Shown: in pieces, positions 49,481 through 58,515 of the stretch
How positions within the stretch are numbered: the stretch's first letter is position 1
Layout: every line of letters starts with the position of its first letter
The notes under the pieces: generated by a model
Database searches by the model: none
What the model was told of the DNA's origin: nothing
Seen by the model: the letters and a program-made list of their open reading frames with translations, nothing else
Position numbers and translations under genes: made by a program
From: Pseudoclavibacter sp. RFBB5
Lineage (GTDB): Bacteria; Actinomycetota; Actinomycetes; Actinomycetales; Microbacteriaceae
NCBI RefSeq assembly: GCF_002931555.1
Contig: NZ_PSTZ01000005.1
Location: 124,001-188,000, forward strand
Length of the DNA stretch: 64,000 bases
Direction: 5' to 3'

Positions 49481-49518
49481 GGCGGGGCGGGGTCGCCGAC
49501 TGGTGACCCCGCCCCGCC
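49481..49518. terminator. Hairpin terminator after the ferredoxin reductase-like gene
   Basis: GGCGGGGCGGGGTCGCC (49481-49497) pairs with GGTGACCCCGCCCCGCC (49502-49518) with one wobble and a four-base loop. It lies 17 bases past the minus-strand stop at 49535. Confidence 0.75.
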
Positions 49519-49534
49519 TCCGTACATCAGGTGG

Positions 49535-50863
49535 TCAGCGGATGCGCGTGCGCAGTGCTTCCGTCGACGTCACGCCCTCGTCGATGACCGCGCGCGCGGC
49601 GTCGCGCAGTGCCTCATCCTCGCCGACGTCCCAGAGCAGCACGCCAACCGGGGCACCCGAGTCGTCGCGGTAGTAGAAGACGCGGCTCGCGTCGGACTCG
49701 CCCGATTCGGGCAGCTCCGCCTCGAGCACGTCGAGGTCGGGATCGAGCGTGCCGACCGCCTCCCACCGCGTGCCGAAGACCATCGAGTAGAAGTACGGGG
49801 TGTGCGAGTAGGGGTCAGTGGCGCCTGCCATCGAGCGGCCTACGGCGGTGCCCATCTCGGTGGCGTTGTCGACGTGCTCGACACGCGTCTGCCCGAGCAC
49901 AGGGTCGGGGTAGACGGCGATGTCGCCGGCCGCCCAGATGAACGGGTCGCTGGTGCGCAGCTGCTCGTCGACGACCACGCCACCCTCGTCCACGACGAGG
50001 CCTGCCTCCTCCGCGAGGTCGACGACGGGGGTCACACCCAGCCCGAACACCACGAAGTCGGCCTCCGTCTCAGCGCCGTTGTCGAAGACGACCGTGACAC
50101 CCGTGGTGGCGGTCGGCGATGCTCGCACCTCGGCGGCGGCGGCTTCCGCCGCGACCCCGTCGGCGGCCTGCGCGGACGCATCCTCGAGCGTGTGCGCATC
50201 CGCGGCCACCTCGAAGTCGGCACGCACCTCGTCGCGCACCGCCTCGACGCGGCGGCCCGGGATGAGGCCGACGCCGTGCTCGACGTAGAGCTCCTGGAAT
50301 CGCGACGCGAGGGCGGGCGGGAAGGTCGACGCGCCAAGCACGTCGTCAGGGAACACCAGGTCGACCTCGACGTCGTTCTGGGCGAGGGCGGCGGCGATCT
50401 CGGTGCCGATGTAGCCCCCGCCGACGACGACGGCGTGCGAGCCATGGGCCGCCAGCGCGCGGAGGCGTCGGTAGTCGCTCGCCGAGCGGAAGAAGAAGAT
50501 GCGGTCGCTCTCGGGGGCGGCCACCTCGACGGGCTTCGAACCGGTCGCGATCAGCAGCCTCCCGTAGGTGATGGTCTCACCGCCGCCCGTCGTCACCGTC
50601 TTCGCTGCACGATCGATGCCGGTCGCGAGGGTCCCGAGCATGATCTCCGCGCCTGTCGCCTCGCTCGTGCCGAGCGGCGTCTGGTCCCAGGTGAAGTCGG
50701 GGTCGACCCAGAGCTTCTTCGACAGCGCGGGCCGCGCGTAGGGTTCGTCGACGTCGGCGCTGAGGATGCCGATGGTCCCCGCCTCGTCTCGTTCCCGGAT
50801 GCCGCGGGCCGCCGCATCCGCCACCATTCCGCCGCCGATGATCAGGTAGTCGTAAGCGCTCAT
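49535..50863 (-). CDS. Ferredoxin/rubredoxin reductase-like FAD-dependent oxidoreductase
   Basis: A 442-residue flavoenzyme. FAD binding at YLIIGGGMVADAAARGI (residues 6-22), NAD(P) binding at HAVVVGGGYIGTEIAAAL near 155, and the FAD-ribityl motif IWAAGDIAVYPDP near 320. An Ala/Glu/Asp-rich insert (about 222-262) enlarges the NAD domain compared with relatives. It may transfer electrons from NAD(P)H to a ferredoxin or act as a nitrite-reductase- or AIF-like reductase. ATG 50863 is the start. It stands alone, divergent from the NitT-type importer. Confidence 0.85.
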   Translation of the reverse strand: MSAYDYLIIGGGMVADAAARGIRERDEAGTIGILSADVDEPYARPALSKKLWVDPDFTWDQTPLGTSEATGAEIMLGTLATGIDRAAKTVTTGGGETITYGRLLIATGSKPVEVAAPESDRIFFFRSASDYRRLRALAAHGSHAVVVGGGYIGTEIAAALAQNDVEVDLVFPDDVLGASTFPPALASRFQELYVEHGVGLIPGRRVEAVRDEVRADFEVAADAHTLEDASAQAADGVAAEAAAAEVRASPTATTGVTVVFDNGAETEADFVVFGLGVTPVVDLAEEAGLVVDEGGVVVDEQLRTSDPFIWAAGDIAVYPDPVLGQTRVEHVDNATEMGTAVGRSMAGATDPYSHTPYFYSMVFGTRWEAVGTLDPDLDVLEAELPESGESDASRVFYYRDDSGAPVGVLLWDVGEDEALRDAARAVIDEGVTSTEALRTRIR

Positions 50864-50952
50864 GCCATCGAGGCTACGAACCGCGCTCGGGTGGTGGCTG
50901 GGAAGACCCGCGCCACGCGGATGCGTTCGGGAACCCCGGGGCCCACCGCCAC

Positions 50953-50965
50953 GGAAAGCGCTCCC
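50953..50965. promoter_or_regulatory. LacI-type operator (motif 2), upstream site before importer operon
   Basis: GGAAAGCGCTCCC shares the GGAAAGCGCT core with the site at 57361-57378. It lies 134 bases before the permease ATG and 65 bases upstream of a better site at 51018. Confidence 0.45.
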
Positions 50966-50979
50966 TGCATCACTGACGG

Positions 50980-51007
50980 TTGTCTCGCGGATCATTCCGC
51001 GTTATGT
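50980..51007 (+). promoter_or_regulatory. Candidate promoter of the second NitT-type importer operon
   Basis: TTGTCT (50980-50985) and TTATGT (51002-51007) are 16 bases apart. Transcription would begin near 51014, just before the LacI-type operator at 51018-51033. Confidence 0.5.
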
Positions 51008-51017
51008 TTGAGCCATC

Positions 51018-51033
51018 GGGAAAGCGGTTACCG
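51018..51033. promoter_or_regulatory. LacI-type operator (motif 2) before importer operon
   Basis: GGGAAAGCGGTTACCG matches 13 of 16 positions of TGGAAAGCGCTTACCA, the core of the operator at 57361-57378. It sits directly after the expected transcription start, a usual repressor position. Confidence 0.55.
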
Positions 51034-51086
51034 CCAGTCGCTCCCTCACCCGAATCCAACTCTTACAACGCTGTAAGGAGCTCCGC

Positions 51087-51938
51087 ATGACGAGCGCTAC
51101 CACCAACACCCCGGTCATCGGCTCGCCGAGCGATGCCACCCGACCCGTCCCCGCGAAGCGACGCTCCATCGCCAAGGGGCTCTCCGGCTACACCTACCCG
51201 GCCATCTTCCTGATCGTCGCCTTCGCGGCCTGGTGGGCCGTGACCGAAACCGGAACCGTCGCCTCCTACATCCTGCCCTCGCCGGCCGACACGCTCGCGG
51301 CGTTCACCGACAACCCGCAGTACCTCTGGGACAACACGTGGGTGACCACGGTCGAGACCGTCATCGGCTTCGCACTCTCCGTGGTCCTCGGCATCGCCGT
51401 CGCCGTCATCATGGTCTACTCGCGCACCCTCGAGCGCACCTTCTACCCGCTCATCCTCTTCGCGCAGGTCATCCCCAAGATCGCCATCGCGCCGCTCTTC
51501 ATCGTGTGGATGGGGTTCGGGCCCGAGCCCAAGATCCTCGTCGCCGTGCTCATGGCGTTCTTCCCGATCGTGATCGCCGGCATCAGCGGCCTCCGCACGA
51601 TCGACCCGGAGATCCTGGAACTCACGAGCACCATGGGCGCCTCCCGGTGGAAGACCTTCGTGAAGGTGCGCTTCCCGGCCGCCCTCCCGGAACTGCTCTC
51701 CGGGATGAAGGTCGCCGCGACCCTCGCCGTCACCGGTGCCGTGGTCGGCGAGTTCGTCGGCGCCAACGCGGGCCTCGGCTACGTCATCCTGCAGGCAAAC
51801 GGCAACGTCGACACGGCCATGCTCTTCGCAGCCCTCATCATCATGTCGCTGCTCGGCATCCTGCTCTTCGCCGTCATCCTCGTCGCCGAGCGCTTCCTGG
51901 TGCCCTGGCACGCCTCACGCCGCAACCTCGAAAGCTGA
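51087..51938 (+). CDS. ABC transporter permease, NitT/TauT type
   Basis: A 283-residue permease with about six membrane segments (YPAIFLIVAFAAWWAVTE first). The EAA-type loop is DPEILELTSTMGASRWKTFV, followed by KVRFPAALPELLSGMKVAAT. It is the same family as the partial permease at 1-392. ATG 51087 follows GTAAGGAG. It is first in the order permease, binding protein, ATPase. The presence of LacI-type sites upstream suggests the substrate is linked to the sugar catabolic genes further down. Confidence 0.92.
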   Translation: MTSATTNTPVIGSPSDATRPVPAKRRSIAKGLSGYTYPAIFLIVAFAAWWAVTETGTVASYILPSPADTLAAFTDNPQYLWDNTWVTTVETVIGFALSVVLGIAVAVIMVYSRTLERTFYPLILFAQVIPKIAIAPLFIVWMGFGPEPKILVAVLMAFFPIVIAGISGLRTIDPEILELTSTMGASRWKTFVKVRFPAALPELLSGMKVAATLAVTGAVVGEFVGANAGLGYVILQANGNVDTAMLFAALIIMSLLGILLFAVILVAERFLVPWHASRRNLES

Positions 51939-52002
51939 CCCGCGCCCCGCGCTGCAGCGTCCACCCACCCAAGACCCCGTACCGAACTACGAAAGGCCCC
52001 TC

Positions 52003-53058
52003 ATGTCAAAGAAGACAATCCGCACCGGGCTCGTCGCCGCCGTCGCCGCCAGCGCCTTGCTGCTGACCGCCTGCTCGGGCAACGCATCCACCGAGCCCGC
52101 AGCCGGAGGAGGTGACGCAGGAGGCGAAGGTGGCCTCACCGACGTGACCCTCATGCTCAACTGGTACCCGTACGGCGAGCACGCGCCGTTCTACTACGGG
52201 GTCGAGCAGGGCATCTTCGAAGAGCACGGCATCAACCTCACGATCCAGGCAGGTCAAGGGTCGACCAAGACGGCACAGGCCGTCGGCCAGGGGCAGGTCG
52301 ACTTCGGCTGGGCCGACACCCCCGCCGTGCTCGCGAACATCGACAAGGGCGTGAGCATCCGCAGCGTCGGCGTCTTCCTCCAGACCACCCCGTCCGCAGT
52401 GCAGGTGTTCACCGACTCCGGCATCGCCACGCCCGCCGACCTCAAGGGCAAGACGATCGCGACCTCGGCCGGTGACGCGCCGACGACGACCTTCCCGCTC
52501 TTCCTCGAAGCCGCCGGCCTCGAAGAAGGCGACGTCACGCAGCAGAACCTCGACGCCGCCGGGAAGATGGCGGCCATGATCAACGAGCAGGTCGACGGCC
52601 TCATCGGCTTCGCGCACGACCAGGGCCCGACCATCGCCGCCCAGAGCGGCAAGGATGTCACCTACCTCAAGTACTCCGATGTCGGCCTGAACTTCTTCAG
52701 CAACGGCCTCATCGCCAACACCGACCTCATCGAGAGCGACCCCGATCTCGTCGAGAACATGGTCGCGGCCACGTCCGAGGCGTACGCGGCCGCCACTGAG
52801 GCCCCAGAAGACGCGGTCGCCGCGATGGATGGCAAGGACCCGCAGATGCCCGCCGCCGAGGTGCTCATCGAACAGTGGAACAACACCATCCCGCTGCTCA
52901 CCTCGCCAGAGAGCGACGGCAACGCCCCCGGCGTCAACACGACCGCCGACTGGGAAGCGACCATCGACGTCCTCTCCACCGCGGGGCTCATCGACGAGGC
53001 CAAGCCCGTCGAGGAGTACTTCGACGCGAGCTTCGAGCCAAGCGGAGCGGCAGAATGA
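52003..53058 (+). CDS. NMT1/ThiY-like ABC transporter substrate-binding lipoprotein
   Basis: A 351-residue lipoprotein: signal peptide with lipobox LLTAC, then a Gly/Ala linker. The mature start VTLMLNWYPYGEHAPFYYGV resembles NMT1/THI5-like binding proteins of pyrimidine precursors and related compounds, and GQGQVDFGWADTPAVLANI and GKTIATSAGDAPTTTFPLFL are common to SsuA/ThiY proteins. The ligand is not certain. ATG 52003 follows GAAAGG. It overlaps the ATPase start by four bases. Confidence 0.9.
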   Translation: MSKKTIRTGLVAAVAASALLLTACSGNASTEPAAGGGDAGGEGGLTDVTLMLNWYPYGEHAPFYYGVEQGIFEEHGINLTIQAGQGSTKTAQAVGQGQVDFGWADTPAVLANIDKGVSIRSVGVFLQTTPSAVQVFTDSGIATPADLKGKTIATSAGDAPTTTFPLFLEAAGLEEGDVTQQNLDAAGKMAAMINEQVDGLIGFAHDQGPTIAAQSGKDVTYLKYSDVGLNFFSNGLIANTDLIESDPDLVENMVAATSEAYAAATEAPEDAVAAMDGKDPQMPAAEVLIEQWNNTIPLLTSPESDGNAPGVNTTADWEATIDVLSTAGLIDEAKPVEEYFDASFEPSGAAE

Positions 53059-53879
53059 GCATGACGATCAACGAGCGCACCGCCCCCGCCTCGACCGGCG
53101 GCAGCCAGGACTACCTCCTCGGCATCTACGACGTCGGCATCCGCTTCGAGACGAAGCGCCGCAGCGTGCAGGCGCTCCGCGACGTCGACCTGCACGTCCG
53201 CAAGGGCGAGTTCGTCTCCATCGTCGGGCCATCCGGATGCGGCAAGTCGACGCTCCTCCGAGCCGTCGCCGGGCTCACGATCCCGACCGAGGGCACCATC
53301 GAGCTTCGCGGCTCCCGCGTCACCTCGCCGAGACAAGATGTCGGGTTCGTGTTCCAGCGCCCCGCGCTGCTGCCGTGGCGCGACGTGCGCGGCAACATCA
53401 TGCTGCAGGCCGAGATGCGAAACCTCGACAAGGCCGCGGCGTCCAAGCGCTGCGACGAGCTCCTGGAGCTCACGAGCCTCTCCGACTTCGCCAAAGCGCT
53501 CCCGCACGAGCTATCCGGCGGCATGCAGCAGCGTGTCTCGCTCTGCCGCGCTCTGCTGCATGACCCCGATGTGCTCCTCATGGACGAGCCCTTCGGAGCG
53601 TTGGATGCGCTCACCAGGGAGCACCTCAACGTCGAGCTCCAGCGCCTCTGGGCGCAGACCGACCTGACCGTGCTCCTCGTCACGCACTCCGTGCCTGAGG
53701 CGGTCTACCTCGCGAGCAGGGTCGTCCTCATGGGGCCGCGTCCCGGCACGATCATCCAGGAGTTCGACGTCGATCTTCCTCGCGAGCGCGAGTACGAGCC
53801 GACCCTCGAGGACCCGCGGTTCCACAAGGTCGCCGGCCGCATCCGCGAGCTGCTCGGCAGCCCCATGGGTGGTGACTGA
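53055..53879 (+). CDS. ABC transporter ATP-binding protein, NitT/TauT type
   Basis: A 274-residue ATPase: Walker A GPSGCGKST near 58-66, QRPALLPWRDVRGNI, signature LSGGMQQR and Walker B LLMDEPFGALDALT, then LLVTHSVPEAVYLA. ATG 53055 overlaps the binding-protein stop. It is closely related to the ATPase at 395-1180. A terminator follows the stop. Confidence 0.93.
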   Translation: MSMTINERTAPASTGGSQDYLLGIYDVGIRFETKRRSVQALRDVDLHVRKGEFVSIVGPSGCGKSTLLRAVAGLTIPTEGTIELRGSRVTSPRQDVGFVFQRPALLPWRDVRGNIMLQAEMRNLDKAAASKRCDELLELTSLSDFAKALPHELSGGMQQRVSLCRALLHDPDVLLMDEPFGALDALTREHLNVELQRLWAQTDLTVLLVTHSVPEAVYLASRVVLMGPRPGTIIQEFDVDLPREREYEPTLEDPRFHKVAGRIRELLGSPMGGD

Positions 53880-53910
53880 CAGCCCCCGAACCGGCGACAG
53901 CCACGCGCCG

Positions 53911-53938
53911 GGCCCGCTCACCCCACGGTGGGCGGGCC
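53911..53938. terminator. Hairpin terminator after importer operon
   Basis: GGCCCGCTCACC (53911-53922), loop CCAC, GGTGGGCGGGCC (53927-53938), with one wobble pair, then TCTTC. It is 31 bases past the ATPase stop. Confidence 0.75.
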
Positions 53939-54023
53939 TCTTCGCGCGCGAGAGTCTCTCGCCAGACTCGATAGCGGCGGCACGAGCGGTCAGGACGCAG
54001 AGAAGCAGATCGGAACGGACATA

Positions 54024-54059
54024 GCAGAGCGCCTGCCCCGGTTGGGGCAGGCGCTCTGC
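54024..54059. terminator. Hairpin terminator after the sugar isomerase gene (minus strand)
   Basis: A perfect 16-base stem, GCAGAGCGCCTGCCCC (54024-54039) with GGGGCAGGCGCTCTGC (54044-54059), loop GGTT. It ends 19 bases from the minus-strand stop at 54079. Confidence 0.8.
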
Positions 54060-54078
54060 GGTCTCGCGGTGTGGCGGT

Positions 54079-54957
54079 TCAGCCGTGGACGGGCACAGCG
54101 AGGTGGGTGCCGACGTGCGCGTCGAACGCCGCCACCGTGTCTGAGACGGCCTCGTCGTAGCCCTTCGCCCACAGCTCGGCGTTGAAGACCTCGACCTCCA
54201 CGTCGCCGCTGTAGCCGGCAGCGTTCACCCACGCCGTGAGCTGCGTGAAGTCGATCACGCCCGCACCCGGGAGGTGCCGGCTCAGCAGCACGTCAGCGGG
54301 CAGAGGCGTCGCCCAGTCGCACACCTGGTAGGACGCGATGCGACCGGCGCGACCGGCGCGCGCGATCTGCTCCTCGGCCTCCGGATCCCACCAGACGTGG
54401 AAGGAATCGATGACCACGCCGACAGCGGGACTGCCGACGCGGTCGGCGAGGTCGAGCGCCTGCTTGAGCGTCGAGAGCACCGCGCGGTCGGACGCGTACA
54501 TCGGGTGCAGCGGCTCGAGCACGAGCGTCACACCGGCGGCGTGCGCCTCGGGGGCCAGCTCGGCGATGGCTTCCTCGAGGCGGCCTCGGGCGCCGGCGAG
54601 GTCGCGGCTGCCCTCGGGGATGCCGCCCGCGACGATGATGAGCGACGCCGATGACCCGTCGGCGCCGGCGGCCGCGAGGGTCGCCGCCTCCTCGATGGCC
54701 CTGCGGTTGTCGTCGATCGCGGCACGTCGCTCGGCGCCTTCCGTCATCGTCACGAAACCGCCGCGGCAGTGGCTCGAGAAGCGCAGCCCGGAGTCGGCGA
54801 GCATGCGCGCCGACTCGGCGAGGCCGGCCTCGGCGACCGGCTCACGCCAGAGCCCGATGCTCTGCACGCCCTGGCGGACGGTCGCGTCGATGGCGTCGCG
54901 GAGCGAGGCGTGCTTGATGGTGGCCTGGTTGATCGACAGGCGTGGATGCGGGCTCAC
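54079..54957 (-). CDS. Sugar phosphate isomerase/epimerase-type TIM-barrel protein
   Basis: A 292-residue protein of the AP endonuclease family 2 / xylose isomerase-like fold. Metal-site Glu in VLVEPLHP-like TLVLEPLHPMYASDRAVL, Asp/His in GVVIDSFHVWWDPEAEEQ, and the end DVEVEVFNAELWAKGYDEAV are family marks. It likely isomerises or epimerises a keto sugar or cyclitol made by the dehydrogenase of this operon. GTG 54957 overlaps the DUF993 gene stop. Third and last gene of the operon. Confidence 0.87.
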   Translation of the reverse strand: MSPHPRLSINQATIKHASLRDAIDATVRQGVQSIGLWREPVAEAGLAESARMLADSGLRFSSHCRGGFVTMTEGAERRAAIDDNRRAIEEAATLAAAGADGSSASLIIVAGGIPEGSRDLAGARGRLEEAIAELAPEAHAAGVTLVLEPLHPMYASDRAVLSTLKQALDLADRVGSPAVGVVIDSFHVWWDPEAEEQIARAGRAGRIASYQVCDWATPLPADVLLSRHLPGAGVIDFTQLTAWVNAAGYSGDVEVEVFNAELWAKGYDEAVSDTVAAFDAHVGTHLAVPVHG

Positions 54958-56159
54958 GCGTCGACTCCGTTCAGGCGCAGCATCGAGTGCCAGCGGTCGG
55001 CGGCGAGCTCGGGGCGTTCGAGCGCCCCGGACGCGTTCGCGAGTTCCACGATGCGGGAGAGGTGCGGGAGGCTGCGGGCCGCGTGCAGGCCGCCCACCAT
55101 CTGGAACGCATCCTGATGCCCGTTGAGCCAGCTCAGGAACGCGACGCCCGTCTTGTAGTAGAACGTGGGTGCCGCGAACACCTGACGCGAGAGCTCCTGG
55201 GTGGGCTCGAGGATGCGCCGGAACTCCGCGGGGTCGCCCGCGTCCAGTGCCTGCACGGCAGCGGAGGCGTTCGGCGCGAGCACGCTGAAGGCCCCGAGCA
55301 GCGCGTCCGAGTGGATGCCCCTGGCGTCGTCCTCGATGAGCTCGACGTAGTTGAAGTCGTCGCCGGTGAACATCGTGACGCCCTGGGGGAGTCGTGCCCG
55401 CACGTCCCGCTCGGCGTCAGCGTCCAGCAGGCTCATCTTGATGCCGCTGACCTTGTCGGCGTGCTCCTCGATGAGGGCGATGACGGTGTCGGACGCCCGC
55501 TGCCAGGCGTCGGCCCCGAAGTAGCCGCGCAGGGACGGGTCGAAGGCGGTGCCGAGCCAGTGCAGCACCGCCTTCGACGAGACTGCTCCGAGCACGCGGT
55601 TGTAGACGCGGAGGTAGTCGGCGGGGGATTGCGCCGCGCGTGCGAGGTGCCGGCTCGCCATGATGACGGGAAGCGCGCCCTGTGCCTCCGCGAACTCCAG
55701 CTGCTCCAGGTACGCGCGCTCGATCTCGTCGAGCGTCAGCACCTCCTCGGTGCGGGAATCCGTGTTGACACCGACGGCGATGCTGCCACCGGCCTCGTTC
55801 GCTGCCGCCGCGCTTCGGGCGATGAGCTCGCGCGTCGCGGCGGCGTCGAGACCCATGTTGCGCTGCGCCGTGTCCATGGCGTCCGCGACGCCGAGCCCCC
55901 ACGACCACAGCTGCCTGCGGTAGTCGAGCGTCGCATCCCAGTCGATGTCGGCCGGCGCGCCCGGCACGTTGTCCGCCGTCACCCGCGGGATGACGTGTGC
56001 CGCCGCATAGAGCTCGCGCGAGCGGAGCGGACCCACAGGTCGCTGGAACTCCGGTGCCTCGAGCAACCCGACGCGTGACGCGGCGCCTTCGGGGGACAGC
56101 AGTGCGAGGCGGGTGCCGGTCGCTTGGCGCATCCCGTCGATCAGCTGCGTCGTGGTCAC
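54954..56159 (-). CDS. DUF993-family protein (aldolase-like TIM barrel)
   Basis: A 401-residue protein. The strings ADIDWDATLDYRRQLWSWGL, GVADAMDTAQRNMGLDA and YVELIEDDARGIHSDALLGA fit the DUF993 family, whose fold resembles dihydrodipicolinate synthase. A Lys in KVSGIKMSLLDA stands where DapA-type aldolases have the Schiff-base Lys. The reaction is not known; in this operon it may cleave a sugar-derived keto acid. GTG 56159 overlaps the dehydrogenase stop by four bases. Confidence 0.85.
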   Translation of the reverse strand: MTTTQLIDGMRQATGTRLALLSPEGAASRVGLLEAPEFQRPVGPLRSRELYAAAHVIPRVTADNVPGAPADIDWDATLDYRRQLWSWGLGVADAMDTAQRNMGLDAAATRELIARSAAAANEAGGSIAVGVNTDSRTEEVLTLDEIERAYLEQLEFAEAQGALPVIMASRHLARAAQSPADYLRVYNRVLGAVSSKAVLHWLGTAFDPSLRGYFGADAWQRASDTVIALIEEHADKVSGIKMSLLDADAERDVRARLPQGVTMFTGDDFNYVELIEDDARGIHSDALLGAFSVLAPNASAAVQALDAGDPAEFRRILEPTQELSRQVFAAPTFYYKTGVAFLSWLNGHQDAFQMVGGLHAARSLPHLSRIVELANASGALERPELAADRWHSMLRLNGVDA

Positions 56160-57319
56160 TTTGCGCCACCCTGATCAGCCAGCGACACCCGGCGGCCCGA
56201 GGCGTTCGACTCGAGAGCGGCCTCGGCGAGCAGCATGCCCTTGGCGCCTGAGCGGAAGTCGTAGTCGTGCGTGCCGTCGTCGAGCACGTAGCGGAGGAAC
56301 TCGATCCACTGCAGCTTGAAGCCGTTGTCGACGGCGTCGTTCTGCGGCACCTCGACCCAATCGGCTGAGTAGTCGTGCTCATCACGCAGATCGGGGTTCC
56401 AGGTGGGCTTCGGCGTCACATTCCGCGGCTGCACCTTCGCGCCGAACAGGCCGACGACGGCGCTGCCGTGCGTGCCGTCGACGTGGATCTCGACGAGCTC
56501 GTCACGGTTGACGCGCACAGTCCAGCTCGAGTTGAACTGCACGATCGGGCCGTCGGCGAGGTCGAAGATCGCGTAGGCGGCGTCATCGGCGGTGGCCGTG
56601 TAGCGCTTTCCTGACTCGTCGACGCGCTCCGGGATGTGCGTGCGCGTCTCTGCGTAGACGGACGAGATCTCACCGAAGAGGTTCTCGATGACGTAGTTCC
56701 AATGCGGGAACATGTCGACGACGATCCCGCCGCCGTCTTCGGAGCGGTAGTTCCAGCTCGGACGCTGCGACGGCTGCCAGTCGCCCTCGAAGACCCAGTA
56801 GCCGAATTCGCCGCGCACCGAGAGGATCTCGCCGAAGAAGCCGCTCTCGATGAGGCGGCGCAGCTTCAGGAGGCCCGGCAGGTAGAGCTTGTCGTGCACG
56901 ACGCCGTTCTTGACGCCAGCGGCTTCGGCCTCCTCGGCGAGCGCCAGCGCATCCGCGTAGCTCTCGGCGGTGGGCTTCTCGGTGTAGATGGCCTTGCCGG
57001 CCGCGATGGCCTTGTGGATCGCGGGCACCCGCAGGCGGGTGATGAGGGCGTCGAAGTAGACGGGGAAGTCGTCGTCGGCGAGCGCCACGTCGAGGTCGGT
57101 CGTGTACTTCTCGATGCCGTGCTTCGCTGCCAGCTCGCGAAGTCGTTCCTCGTTGCGGGCAACCAGGTAGAGCTCGATCGGGCGGCGTGTCCCGTCCGAG
57201 AGCGGGATGCCGCCTTCGTCGCGAAGCGCCAGCAGCGAGCGGACGAGGTGCTGGCGGTAGCCCATGCGCCCCGTCGCGCCATTGACGATGATCCCGAGCT
57301 TGTCCGTGGTCATATTCAT
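56156..57319 (-). CDS. Gfo/Idh/MocA-family oxidoreductase
   Basis: A 387-residue NAD(P)-dependent sugar or cyclitol dehydrogenase and first gene of the operon. The Rossmann start is LGIIVNGATGRMGYRQH; the EKP motif is AIYTEKPTAES with the catalytic-type Lys. GGGIVVDMFPHWNYVIENLF carries the D-x3-H pair (Asp, His) of the substrate site. N-terminal Met may be 57319 or 57313. The promoter with a LacI operator in its spacer lies at 57355-57383. Substrate unknown. Confidence 0.9.
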   Translation of the reverse strand: MNMTTDKLGIIVNGATGRMGYRQHLVRSLLALRDEGGIPLSDGTRRPIELYLVARNEERLRELAAKHGIEKYTTDLDVALADDDFPVYFDALITRLRVPAIHKAIAAGKAIYTEKPTAESYADALALAEEAEAAGVKNGVVHDKLYLPGLLKLRRLIESGFFGEILSVRGEFGYWVFEGDWQPSQRPSWNYRSEDGGGIVVDMFPHWNYVIENLFGEISSVYAETRTHIPERVDESGKRYTATADDAAYAIFDLADGPIVQFNSSWTVRVNRDELVEIHVDGTHGSAVVGLFGAKVQPRNVTPKPTWNPDLRDEHDYSADWVEVPQNDAVDNGFKLQWIEFLRYVLDDGTHDYDFRSGAKGMLLAEAALESNASGRRVSLADQGGAK

Positions 57320-57354
57320 CCTCTCGTCTGAGCCTCGGCGTTGAGGCTCTGATC

Positions 57355-57383
57355 AGCGTATTGGAAAGCGCTTACCAAGACAA
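57355..57383 (-). promoter_or_regulatory. Promoter with LacI operator in the spacer (sugar dehydrogenase operon)
   Basis: On the minus strand TTGTCT (57378-57383), a 17-base spacer and TACGCT (57355-57360) make a good promoter. The spacer is taken up by the palindromic operator TTGGAAAGCGCTTACCAA (57361-57378 on the plus strand). The LacI gene that probably makes the repressor starts at 58459. Confidence 0.7.
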
Positions 57384-57421
57384 GCAGAACGAACAAGATC
57401 GAACGTCGGAGCATGCTGCCG

Positions 57422-58459
57422 TCAGCTGCGCCGCGGCGTGCTCTCCCGGATGACGACGGCCGTGTTGACGGGGAGTACGACCGGCCCGTCCTCACCGCGT
57501 TCGGCGAGAGCGAGCCGAACCGCGCGATAGCCCATGTCGCTCAACGGCGCGACGACGGTGGTCAGCGGGGGCGTGACGTCGCGGACGAGCGCGATGTCGT
57601 CGAAGCCCGCGACCGACACATCCCGACCCGGTTCCCGGCCGAGGTCCCGGAGCGCGGTGAGGACGCCGGTGGCCATGAGATCGCTGGTCGCGAAGATCGT
57701 GTCGGTGTCCGGAAACCGGGAGAGGAGCGTGCGAAGGGCCTCGTAGCCGCCATCGCGCGTGAAGGCCGCCGAGATGACGGCGTCGTCGTCGACGCTGAGG
57801 TCCGCCTCGTCGAGGCCCGCACGGAACCCATCCACGCGGTCGCGGTTCGTGAGCAGGTCGAGCGGGCCCGTGATGATCCCGAACTCGCGTCCGCCCTGCC
57901 CCACGAGCTGGCGGGCGAGTTCCTGCGCGCCTGCCCGGTTGCGAAGCTCGACGACGTCGAACGGCGACGGAGCCTGAGCGACCAGCACGACTCGTCCACC
58001 GGAAGCCGCGTAGGCGAGCAGCTGCTCTTCGAGCGCCGACTGCTGGGGGTCGTCGATGCGACGCGAGCCGGTCAGGATGATGGCGCGGGGGCGCTGCCCG
58101 CGCAGGGTTCGCACGATCTCGAGTTCATTCGTGACGCTGCGCTCGGCCGCGGCGATCGTCACGATGAGGTTCGCCTCCTCGGCTCCGCGCATGACGCCGG
58201 CGGCGATGGCGCTGAAGTAGGGGTCGGCGATGTCGCTGACGACGACGGCGATGGTCGAGGAAGCACCGCGTGCGACGGCCTGCGCGCTGAGGTTCGGCGA
58301 GTAGCCGAGTCGATCCGCGGTCTCCTGGACGCGCTTGCGGATCTCCTCGTTCACGCGCCTGCCAGCGCTGCCGTTGATGGCGCGCGAGGCCGTGGCGATG
58401 GAGACGCCCGCAGCCTGCGCGACCTCCCCGAGCGTGACGTGATTTCCGTGCCGACTCAC
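57422..58459 (-). CDS. LacI-family transcriptional regulator of the sugar dehydrogenase operon
   Basis: A 345-residue regulator. Headpiece VTLGEVAQAAGVSIATASRA, then INGSAGRRVNEEI and SAQAVARGASS (hinge). The effector domain begins TIAVVVSDIADPYF. GTG 58459 has GGAGGAG five bases upstream. Operators of one motif, GGAAA(G/C)CG(C)TTNCC, occur before the dehydrogenase operon, between this gene and glycerate kinase, and before the importer at 51087. Confidence 0.93.
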   Translation of the reverse strand: MSRHGNHVTLGEVAQAAGVSIATASRAINGSAGRRVNEEIRKRVQETADRLGYSPNLSAQAVARGASSTIAVVVSDIADPYFSAIAAGVMRGAEEANLIVTIAAAERSVTNELEIVRTLRGQRPRAIILTGSRRIDDPQQSALEEQLLAYAASGGRVVLVAQAPSPFDVVELRNRAGAQELARQLVGQGGREFGIITGPLDLLTNRDRVDGFRAGLDEADLSVDDDAVISAAFTRDGGYEALRTLLSRFPDTDTIFATSDLMATGVLTALRDLGREPGRDVSVAGFDDIALVRDVTPPLTTVVAPLSDMGYRAVRLALAERGEDGPVVLPVNTAVVIRESTPRRS

Positions 58460-58515
58460 GGGTCTCCTCCCCGGCGTGCAGCGTTGCGCGCCACTCTGAC
58501 GAGAAGGAGCCTAGT

